This document shows positions 1 to 5,963 of a stretch of 6,852 bases of DNA, in pieces. The stretch lies in assembly GCA_965222485.1 (NCBI GenBank), contig CBDCUC010000012.1, positions 1 to 6,852 of the forward strand, read 5' to 3'. Below the pieces are notes generated by a model. That model was not told where the DNA came from and ran no database searches. It saw nothing but the letters and a program-made list of their open reading frames with translations. How positions within the stretch are numbered: the first letter of the stretch is position 1; every line of letters starts with the position of its first letter. The stretch comes from CBDCUC01 sp965222485. Lineage in GTDB: Bacteria > Pseudomonadota > Alphaproteobacteria > Rhizobiales > Hyphomicrobiaceae. The translations under genes were made by a program, and so were the position numbers.

Positions 1-832
1 CCGGAATCAGAAGGAAGGAATAAGGAACCCACTCAAATCCCGGTTTGCCTGAGAGCATGCTAAGCGTCAGTGCGGCGCCAGTGCCGACGAGAACGAACAG
101 GGCATGAAGCCACGCTTTTGGTTCTATCTTTGGGCGCTCGCCGATATGAGCGATGCGGTCAGCTTGGAGGATGTAGACGATTAGCCCAAGAACCATGCCG
201 ACGCCTGCGGCGCCAAAGCCCCAATGCCAACTCCCTGCCGGGTCGAAACCTGATTGCTCAAGCCACGATTTGAATATGTCGCTTTGGGCGAGGAAGCCGG
301 TGACAAACGGGGCAAGGAATGCGCCGAGGTTGATGCCCATGTAAAAGATCGAAAAGCCCGCGTCGCGGCGTTCGTCGTTTTTTGCATAAAGTCCGCCGAC
401 CAGCGCGCTTATGCTGGGTTTGAGCAGGCCCGTTCCCAGTACGATCAGGACAAGTCCGGCGTAGAACATTTCGATGCGGTCGACGGCGAGTGCAAAGTGA
501 CCACAGGCAATGATAATGCCGCCGACGAGAACGGAACGGCGGTGCCCAAGTAGATAATCGGCAATGAAGCCACCAGGAATGGCGAGCATATACACGGCCA
601 TCGTGTAGTTGCCATAGATGTGTGCCGCCTCTCGTGCGCTTAAACCCATGCCACCGGACGTGGCGGGGGCCACCATGAACAGCACGAGAAGGGCGCGCAT
701 GCCGTAATACGAGAAGCGTTCCCATAATTCGGTGAAGAAAAGTGTCCTGAGGCCCGGCGGATGGCCGCGCAGGCCGATTGTGTGATTGCCTGCGGACACA
801 CTTGCGGGATCTTGGGAGGCTGCTTGTGTCAT
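1..832 (-). CDS. POT/PTR-family proton-dependent peptide transporter, N-terminal part (cut by window edge)
   Basis: This is probably an inner-membrane major facilitator protein that imports di- or tripeptides with protons. The 277 residues in the window begin at the ATG at 832-830. It is the only start after the in-frame stop at 865-863, because no ATG, GTG or TTG lies between. Diagnostic family motifs are visible: ExxERFSYYG in the first helix (E35, E38, R39, F40), an MFS motif A-like loop G-FIAD-LLGHRR (about 88-99), the helix-4 segment GTGLLKPS with the conserved lysine K138, and the PTR2 signature FYMGINLG (163-170). About seven hydrophobic helices can be read, roughly half of the usual 12-14 helix protein of around 480-500 residues. 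The reading frame is clean throughout. No Shine-Dalgarno sequence precedes the ATG. The gene lies 55 bp behind the helicase on the same strand with no obvious terminator between, so read-through is possible. The exact substrate cannot be told from this part. Confidence 0.93.
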   Translation of the reverse strand, partial: MTQAASQDPASVSAGNHTIGLRGHPPGLRTLFFTELWERFSYYGMRALLVLFMVAPATSGGMGLSAREAAHIYGNYTMAVYMLAIPGGFIADYLLGHRRSVLVGGIIIACGHFALAVDRIEMFYAGLVLIVLGTGLLKPSISALVGGLYAKNDERRDAGFSIFYMGINLGAFLAPFVTGFLAQSDIFKSWLEQSGFDPAGSWHWGFGAAGVGMVLGLIVYILQADRIAHIGERPKIEPKAWLHALFVLVGTGAALTLSMLSGKPGFEWVPYSFLLIP

Positions 833-887
833 CGGTTTGGGAACGCGCCAGTTGTTTGTGGTCTATGAGGAAGAATGCGCTTCCTTC

Positions 888-3437
888 TTAATGGCGTTCG
901 ACGAAACTGTCGACGACACGCTTTTGGCCAGCCTTCTCAAAATCGATGGTGAGCTTATTGCCATCAATCTCGGCAATGCGCCCGTAGCCGAATTTCTGGT
1001 GAAAAACGCGCTCGCCGGTTTTGAATGAGGAGGTTGTGGAGGAGGAGGCAACCAATTCGCCCTCAATGGTTACCGGACCGCGATCCGCTCTTCTCGCCGT
1101 ATTTGAACTGCTGGCGGCCTGGCGTTCACGTGCGCGTTTCCAACCGGGCGTTTCGTAGGTTGATTGAAATTGTGGTTCATCATGATCGAAGCGGCTGCGC
1201 ATGGGCGCATCGAAGTATGCGCTGCCGAATTGAGATCGGGAGCCACCGTAGGGACTTGGTGCTTCTATCACCTCGACGTGTACTTCTGGTAATTCGTCGA
1301 CAAAACGTGATGGGTGAGCGGCCTGATAAAGGCCGTGCGTGCGCCTATTTTGCGTAAATGAAATGCGCGCACTTTTCTTGGCGCGGGTGAGGCCGACGTA
1401 AGCGAGGCGGCGTTCTTCCTCTAGCCCTGCAAGACCACTTTCATCCAGGGAGCGCTGGTGCGGGAATAAGCCTTCCTCCCATCCGGATAGAAATACTGTG
1501 TCGAACTCAAGGCCCTTGGCGGCATGGAGTGTCATAAGCGATACGCGGTCGCCATCGTCGCTCTGATCGGCATCCATCACCAGCGAGACGTGCTCGATAA
1601 ACCCCTGCAGGTTGTCGAACTGGTGCATGAAGCGCACGAGTTCTTTCAAGTTCTCAAGGCGCGACTGCGCTTGCGGGCTTTTGTCCGCCTGCCACATCGC
1701 GGTGTAGCCGGACTCATCAAGAATGAGCTCTGCAAGTTCCGTGTGTGGCAATGTGTCGATTTGAGACCGCCAGCGCTCGAAGCTCAACAATAGATCTGTG
1801 AGCGAGCGGCGCGCTTTGCCCGTCAGGTCTTCCGTTTCAACGATATCACGTGCGGCCTGATACAAAGAGTTCTGTCGCGCACGTGCCAGTTCGCGTACGC
1901 GGCGTACGCTCGTCTCGCCAATACCGCGTTTGGGAACATTGACAATGCGCTCAAATTTGAGGTCGTTGTCTGGATTAAGCGCGACATCCAGATACGCAAT
2001 GGCGTCTTTAATTTCGGCGCGTTCATAAAAGCGTGGGCCTCCGATGACGCGGTACGGCAGGCCGAGGGTGACGAAGCGATCTTCGAGCACCCGCATTTGG
2101 AAGGACGCGCGCACCAGAACGGCGATCTCGTTCATGGGCTGTCCGGCGTTATGCATCGATTCGATATCACTGGTTATGCCGCGAGCCTCTTCCTCATCGT
2201 CCCACAGGCCGCTCACAGTAACCTTTTCGCCCATCTCGCCGTCAGTAAACAGCGTCTTGCCGAGACGGCTTTCGTTTGCAGAGATGAGACCGGAGGCGGC
2301 AGCCAGTATGTGGCCTGTGGAGCGGTAATTGCGTTCCAGTCTGATTACGGTGGCGCCCGGGAAGTCCTCTTCGAAACGCAGGATGTTGTCGACCTCGGCG
2401 CCGCGCCAGCCGTAGATGGACTGATCGTCGTCGCCGACGCAGCAAATGTTGGGAGACCCTTGTGCCAGCAGTCTCAGCCACATGTACTGGGCAACATTCG
2501 TGTCCTGGTATTCGTCGACCAGAATGTAGCGAAAGCGGCGGTGGTAATCGGCAAGGATGTCGGGGTGTTTTAAGAATATCGTCAGTGTTTCCAGCAGCAG
2601 GTCGCCGAAGTCGCAGGCGTTGAGTTCCTTCAGGCGTGTCTGATAGGCGGCGTAAAGTTCGCGCGCCTTGCCACCAGCAAAGGATGCGCCATCACCCTTG
2701 GATATTTTCTCAGGTGTCAGTCCGCGGTTTTTCCAGCCATCGACCAGAGCAGCGAATTGGCGCGCGGGCCATCGGTCCTTGTCGATACCCTCCGCTTCGA
2801 TGACCTGCTTCATGAGGCGAAGCTGGTCGTCTGTGTCGAGAATGGTGAAGTTCGACTTCAGGTCTGCGAGTTCGGCATGACGTCGAAGTATTTTGACGCC
2901 AATGGAATGGAAGGTGCCAAGCCATGGCATGCCCTCTACAGTCCCGCCCACGAGGGATGCGATGCGCTCTTTCATTTCGCGCGCTGCCTTGTTGGTGAAG
3001 GTCACGGCGAGTATTTGCGAGGGGTAGGCAAGCGATTTGTTGAGGATGTGAGCGATGCGTGTCGTCAACACACGCGTCTTGCCGGTGCCCGCGCCCGCAA
3101 GGACGAGGACCGGTCCATCGAGAGTTTCGATTGCCAGGCGTTGTTCTGTGTTGAGGTTGTCGAGATAGTCGGTCGGGGCAGAACGCGGTGCCGAAGCTGC
3201 GATGGCACGCTCCGATATAGATGGGCGAGGTGCTGGTTCGTCGGCCGGTTCCGCAGGCAGATCGGGGAATGGTGGGTCGTTGAAGTCAGCGCTGTCTTCA
3301 AAACCATCGTGCGCCGCTGGTGGCGGGGTCGCGTCAGCCTCTTCGTTATCATGCAGCGGCAGGTCGAACGGCAGTTCGTCCGTGCCCGTTGCCGGTTCGG
3401 TGTGCGGCGTCTTCTTTTTCTTTTGATTCGTGCTCAT
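888..3437 (-). CDS. uvrD: UvrD/PcrA-type superfamily 1A DNA helicase
   Basis: ATP-dependent 3'-5' DNA helicase of the UvrD/PcrA/Rep family. Family members act in nucleotide excision repair, mismatch repair and clearing of replication or transcription blocks. All core motifs are present in order: Q motif LNTEQR (about 95-100), Walker A GAGTGKT (115-121), motif Ia TFTNKAA (146-152), motif II VDEYQDT (307-313), motif III GDDDQSIYGWRGA (335-347), motif IV RLERNYRST (366-374), motif V MTLHAAKGLEFD (635-646) and motif VI RRLAYVGLTRAK (676-687). The C-terminal 43 residues (HQKFGYGRI followed by a short beta-rich stretch) match the Tudor-like domain that binds RNA polymerase in PcrA and UvrD. At 849 residues it is longer than the usual 720-780. 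The excess is an N-terminal tail of about 88 residues: a KKKK patch, then an acidic, proline-rich, probably disordered segment. The next methionine is M155, inside the core, so the ATG at 3437 is the natural start. It has no Shine-Dalgarno sequence (see the promoter entry). pcrA would be an equally fair name. Confidence 0.97.
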   Translation of the reverse strand: MSTNQKKKKTPHTEPATGTDELPFDLPLHDNEEADATPPPAAHDGFEDSADFNDPPFPDLPAEPADEPAPRPSISERAIAASAPRSAPTDYLDNLNTEQRLAIETLDGPVLVLAGAGTGKTRVLTTRIAHILNKSLAYPSQILAVTFTNKAAREMKERIASLVGGTVEGMPWLGTFHSIGVKILRRHAELADLKSNFTILDTDDQLRLMKQVIEAEGIDKDRWPARQFAALVDGWKNRGLTPEKISKGDGASFAGGKARELYAAYQTRLKELNACDFGDLLLETLTIFLKHPDILADYHRRFRYILVDEYQDTNVAQYMWLRLLAQGSPNICCVGDDDQSIYGWRGAEVDNILRFEEDFPGATVIRLERNYRSTGHILAAASGLISANESRLGKTLFTDGEMGEKVTVSGLWDDEEEARGITSDIESMHNAGQPMNEIAVLVRASFQMRVLEDRFVTLGLPYRVIGGPRFYERAEIKDAIAYLDVALNPDNDLKFERIVNVPKRGIGETSVRRVRELARARQNSLYQAARDIVETEDLTGKARRSLTDLLLSFERWRSQIDTLPHTELAELILDESGYTAMWQADKSPQAQSRLENLKELVRFMHQFDNLQGFIEHVSLVMDADQSDDGDRVSLMTLHAAKGLEFDTVFLSGWEEGLFPHQRSLDESGLAGLEEERRLAYVGLTRAKKSARISFTQNRRTHGLYQAAHPSRFVDELPEVHVEVIEAPSPYGGSRSQFGSAYFDAPMRSRFDHDEPQFQSTYETPGWKRARERQAASSSNTARRADRGPVTIEGELVASSSTTSSFKTGERVFHQKFGYGRIAEIDGNKLTIDFEKAGQKRVVDSFVERH

Positions 3438-3445
3438 TGGGCACG

Positions 3446-3454
3446 ATTATAACA
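3446..3454 (-). promoter_or_regulatory. Consensus extended -10 promoter element for the helicase gene
   Basis: Reading the minus strand, TGTTATAAT occupies 3454 to 3446. It is a perfect TATAAT preceded by the TGn of an extended -10 element. With standard sigma-70 geometry, transcription would start near 3439, about 2 nt before the helicase ATG at 3437, giving a leaderless or almost leaderless mRNA. No good -35 hexamer is seen. The nearest is TTGCGG at 3472-3467 with a 15-nt spacer, and extended -10 promoters often do without one. The rest of the 110-bp gap to fumC (3438-3547) shows no Shine-Dalgarno sequence and no hairpin followed by a T run. Confidence 0.6.
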
Positions 3455-3547
3455 CTTGCCATAGGTCCGCAATTAGGCCTGGTTACTGCCGCTCCACAGG
3501 CTTGGTACAGGTTCGTGATCTGGCCTGGCGCGCTCGAGGCAAATGGG

Positions 3548-4953
3548 TCACGCAGGCCCCAGCATTTTGGCTGGATCGACGATCTCATCGAACTCCGCTT
3601 CGGTGACATAACCTCCGGCGAGTGCTACTTCCTTTAGGGTGGTCCCGTTTTTATGTGCGGTTTTGGCGATTTTTGCCGCTGCGTCGTAGCCGATTTTGGG
3701 CGCTAACGCGGTGACAAGCATAAGCGAACGTTGCAGCCCGGCTTTGATGTTATCTTCGCGCGGTGTGATGCCGACGACGCAATTGTCGGTGAACGATATG
3801 GCGGCATCCGACATCAAACGAACGGACTGCAGGAAGTTATAGGCCATAACAGGGTTGAAGACGTTGAGTTCGAAATGACCCTGGCTACCAGCAAATGTTA
3901 GGGCGGCGTTATTGCCGAATATCTGCACGCAAACCTGCGTCATGGCCTCGCACTGCGTCGGGTTCACTTTGCCGGGCATGATTGAGGAGCCTGGCTCGTT
4001 TCCGGCAATGCAAGTTCGCCCAAACCGGAGCGGGGTCCGGACCCAAGGAAGCGTATGTCGTTGGCGATTTTAAACAACGATGCAGCAACCGTGTTGATTG
4101 CGCCGTGGCTCATGATCATGGCGTCGTGGGCGGCAAGTGCTTCAAACTTATTCGGTGCGGTGGTGAAGGGAAGGCCCGTGATTGCCGCGATGTTTTCGGC
4201 GACCTTTTCGGCAAATCCCTTTGGTGCATTGAGCCCGGTGCCAACGGCTGTGCCTCCTTGAGCCAGCTGCATCAGCAATTCAAGCGTGCTTTCGATTCGC
4301 TCAATACCGTTTTCGATCTGCTTGGTGTATCCGGAGAACTCCTGCCCGAGTGTCAGCGGTGTCGCATCTTGCGTGTGTGTGCGCCCGATTTTGATGACCT
4401 TTGTCCAGGCTTGTGCTTTGTCATTGAGCGCATTGCGCAAAGTCCTAAGCGCGGGTAGCAGGCGGTTTTGTATCTCTTGCGCACATGCGACATGCATTGC
4501 CGTAGGGAAAGTGTCGTTCGACGACTGGCTCATGTTGACATGGTCGTTCGGGTGAACCGGAGATTTCGAACCCATCTCTCCGTCCAAGATTTCGATGGCT
4601 CGATTGGAGATCACTTCGTTTGCATTCATGTTTGACTGGGTGCCTGATCCGGTCTGCCAGACAACCAGGGGGAAATGATCGTCAAGCTTGCCTTCGATGA
4701 CCTCGTTGGCGGCGGCCACGATGGCTTTTCCAAGTTCTTCGTCCAGACGGCCGAGCGCCATGTTCGCTTCTGCTGTTGCGCGTTTGACGATCCCAAGGGC
4801 ACGCACGATGGGCAAAGGCTGGCGTTCCCAACCGATTTTGAAGTTGCCAAGGGAGCGCTGGGCCTGTGCACCCCAATATCGATCCGCAGGAACTTCGATT
4901 TCGCCGAACGTGTCGGATTCGATGCGTGGTGTAGCGGATTTGGTGTCAGTCAT
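3548..4953 (-). pseudogene. fumC: fumC, class II fumarate hydratase, split by a one-base frameshift (real lesion or sequencing error)
   Basis: Class II fumarase interconverts fumarate and L-malate in the TCA cycle as a cytosolic homotetramer without an iron-sulphur cluster. The first frame runs from the ATG at 4953 and carries WQTGSGTQSNMN (99-110), HPNDHVNMSQSSND (134-147) and GRTHTQDATPL (190-200), where H193 matches E. coli His188. After GELALPE (residue 318, codon 4002-4000) it leaves the family sequence, adds 11 unrelated residues and stops at 3964. The other frame resumes at codon 4000-3998 with NEPGSSIMPGKVNPTQ, the lyase signature and catalytic SS loop, and ends in KMLGPA with a stop at 3548. 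Restoring one base gives 318 + 150 = 468 residues, against 467 in E. coli FumC. As written, the 329-residue product lacks the SS-loop serine, lysine and asparagine and would be inactive. The ATG at 3979 is the internal methionine of GSSIMPGK, not a second gene. GAGG lies 10 nt before the start. The family assignment is certain; whether the lesion is real is not. Confidence 0.95.
3999..4001 (-). other. Frameshift site in fumC (A run, TTT on the + strand)
   Basis: On the coding strand the sequence reads CCG GAA ACG AGC CAG. The family expects CCG GAA AAC GAG CCA (Pro-Glu-Asn-Glu-Pro). One missing A in the run at 4001-3999 accounts exactly for the change of frame. Everything before and after it matches FumC. 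The site does not fit a canonical -1 slippery heptamer in the reading frame. Confidence 0.9.
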
Positions 4954-4963
4954 CTGAACGGAG

Positions 4964-4967
4964 CCTC
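4964..4967 (-). promoter_or_regulatory. Ribosome-binding site of fumC
   Basis: GAGG on the minus strand lies 10 nt before the fumC ATG at 4953. The spacing is a little long but usable, and it supports this start. A possible -10, TATGCT at 5018-5013, has no convincing -35 partner, so no promoter is called for fumC. Confidence 0.5.
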
Positions 4968-5018
4968 ATTAATTCTGGAGCCAGCCAGTTTCGATTTGCG
5001 TTGCTGTCGCCTAGCATA

Positions 5019-5025
5019 AAGGAGG
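5019..5025 (+). promoter_or_regulatory. Strong Shine-Dalgarno sequence AAGGAGG in the divergent intergenic region
   Basis: AAGGAGG is the best ribosome-binding sequence I see in the window, and it lies about 180 nt upstream of the methyltransferase ATG. It comes right after an in-frame TAA (5017-5019). It precedes a TTG at 5029 (3-nt spacer, too tight) and a GTG at 5038 (12-nt spacer, long but usable). The GC hairpin GGCC-TTGA-GGCC at 5025-5036 fills the space between it and the GTG and could shorten the effective distance if folded. The best explanation is initiation of the small ORF at 5038. A chance match cannot be excluded. Confidence 0.45.
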
Positions 5026-5036
5026 GCCTTGAGGCC
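5025..5036 (+). repeat. Short GC hairpin (GGCC-TTGA-GGCC) between the Shine-Dalgarno sequence and the GTG
   Basis: This is a perfect four-pair GC stem with a four-base loop, starting at the last G of AAGGAGG and ending one base before the GTG at 5038. It could tune initiation of the small ORF. No T run follows, so it is not a terminator. It may also be chance in GC-rich DNA. Confidence 0.3.
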
Positions 5037-5037
5037 A

Positions 5038-5208
5038 GTGGGCTCATTGGGAGTTCAGCTGGAGTGCCGATCCGGCCGGGCCTGCGTGAACTTGCTGCTT
5101 TTTTTGCGGATGGAGACTGGCGTGTCAGGCAATCTTGGTGTCCAGTTGTTTTCTGCCGTGGCTGGCGGATGGGGCCTGGCAATGGTGTGGAGCGGTCAAG
5201 GATCATGA
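5038..5208 (+). CDS. Candidate small ORF (56 codons) overlapping the methyltransferase start
   Basis: I do not recognise this ORF. From a GTG at 5038 it encodes 56 residues and ends at TGA 5206-5208, which overlaps the methyltransferase ATG at 5205 as ATGA. That is the usual layout of translationally coupled operon genes. AAGGAGG at 5019-5025 lies upstream. The product is small and glycine-rich, with two hydrophobic stretches: about 17-23 (VNLLLFL) and about 33-51, which ends GGWGLAMVW and could be one membrane segment. The seven-residue motif G-S/N-L-G-V-Q-L appears twice, at residues 2-8 and 31-37. The two copies use different synonymous codons for L4/L33, G5/G34, V6/V35 and L8/L37, which hints at a coding frame. 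Alternative starts are TTG 5029 and ATG 5110 (32 residues, no ribosome-binding site). The rival view is that this stretch is only the 5' leader of the methyltransferase. Confidence 0.4.
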   Translation: MGSLGVQLECRSGRACVNLLLFLRMETGVSGNLGVQLFSAVAGGWGLAMVWSGQGS

Positions 5209-5906
5209 TTGCGACTGATGTAAAACTGCTCGTTCGTGTTGTTGTGGTTGTGGTTGCGCGCGCCTCCATTCAGGCTGCCGCATTGTTTATTCCCGCGGGG
5301 ACCTGGAACTGGCCCGCAGCGTGGGTGCTGATCGCCATTACCATTTTCGGGACGCTGCTTAGCGCGACGCTACTATGGTTCGGCGACAAAAGACTTCTTG
5401 GCGAACGCATGAGCGGCCCGGTTCATCAGGGACAACCATTGATCGACAAGATTCTTTTGGGCGCGTTGCTGGCAACGTTTGTTGGTGTGCAGGTTCTGTC
5501 GTCCATCGACGTGTGGCACCTGAAGGTTGCGCCGTCTGTGCATGAGGGTGTGAGCTGGCTTGGATTGATGATGGTGCTTGCCGGTTCGGCGTTGTGGATT
5601 GCCACGCTGCTGACTAACAAATTCGGTTCGGTTGCCGTCAAACATCAAGCTGCGGATGCGCATGAAGTGATCGATAGCGGGCCTTATGCAATCGTTCGTC
5701 ATCCGATGTATTTGGCTATTCTGCTGGTGCTTGTCGGTCAGCCGTTGTGGCTTGGGTCGTTCGCAGGGTTCATGCTTGGCCTTGCCGGCGTTATCATATT
5801 GGGGGTTCGGGCCGTGCTCGAAGAGCGGTTTTTATGCGTCAACTTGCGCGGATATGACGATTACCGCGCACGCGTGCGCTATAGGCTTATTCCGCTGGTG
5901 TGGTAG
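5205..5906 (+). CDS. Isoprenylcysteine carboxyl methyltransferase (ICMT)/PEMT-like membrane methyltransferase
   Basis: This is an integral-membrane, S-adenosylmethionine-dependent methyltransferase of the ICMT/phospholipid methyltransferase type, 233 residues long. The C-terminal half holds the family hallmark: SGPYAIVRHPMYLA (158-171), whose RHPxY helps bind the cofactor, then two hydrophobic helices, then EERFL (206-210) and a tail with YDDYRARVRYRLIP (217-230). About six hydrophobic segments are visible: roughly 8-29, 36-58, 80-101, 117-135, 167-185 and 187-203. The first contains an unusual run of six valines (12-17) from an imperfect GTT/GTG repeat. I chose the ATG at 5205 because the helical domain begins there. 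The frame stays open upstream to a TTG at 5001, but that extension (rich in Cys, Trp and Arg) does not look like this family. Its own Shine-Dalgarno (AAGGA at 5198-5202) is only 2 nt away, which fits coupling to the small ORF. Bacterial members methylate varied substrates, so the substrate is unknown. Confidence 0.88.
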   Translation: MIATDVKLLVRVVVVVVARASIQAAALFIPAGTWNWPAAWVLIAITIFGTLLSATLLWFGDKRLLGERMSGPVHQGQPLIDKILLGALLATFVGVQVLSSIDVWHLKVAPSVHEGVSWLGLMMVLAGSALWIATLLTNKFGSVAVKHQAADAHEVIDSGPYAIVRHPMYLAILLVLVGQPLWLGSFAGFMLGLAGVIILGVRAVLEERFLCVNLRGYDDYRARVRYRLIPLVW

Positions 5907-5963
5907 AGGTTGGTTCAATTACCGCAGATCATCAGGTTGTTGCCGCGTCGGCGAGGATGGCAG

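Noticed and set aside
868..885. Inverted repeat AGGAAG-AATGCG-CTTCCT at the helicase 3' end as a terminator
   Set aside because: The stem has only six pairs, it partly precedes the stop region, and no T run follows on the minus strand.
2757..3452. Long plus-strand open frame (231 codons) opposite the helicase N-terminus, with others at 2097-2573 and 3982-4458
   Set aside because: These are shadows of the helicase and fumC. They are rich in Arg, Cys and Trp with no domain or start signal, and the minus-strand frames are unmistakable genes.
3476..3528. Direct repeat GGCCTGG (3476-3482 and 3522-3528) between fumC and the helicase
   Set aside because: Seven bases of GC-rich sequence repeated once is not distinguishable from chance, and no site type fits.
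3548..3979. The second fumC fragment as an independent gene starting at ATG 3979
   Set aside because: The ATG is the internal methionine of GSSIMPGK, and the same frame continues upstream as NEPGSSI. It is the C-terminal part of fumC after the frameshift.
3995..4005. Programmed -1 ribosomal frameshift in fumC
   Set aside because: The zero-frame codons CCG GAA ACG do not form an X-XXY-YYZ slippery heptamer, and fumC is not known to use recoding. A lost base is simpler.
5099..5105. Run of seven T's upstream of the methyltransferase as a terminator or attenuator
   Set aside because: No stable hairpin lies immediately before it, and in the candidate small ORF the run simply encodes Leu-Phe-Leu.
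5001..5204. N-terminal extension of the methyltransferase to a TTG at 5001 (301 residues)
   Set aside because: The extra 68 residues have no resemblance to the family and reach the fumC leader region. The membrane domain starts at the ATG at 5205. The AAGGAGG at 5019 lies inside the extension, not before it.
5942..5952. GCCG-CGT-CGGC hairpin between the convergent genes as a bidirectional terminator
   Set aside because: It is a four-pair stem with no T run on either side, so chance in GC-rich DNA is as likely.
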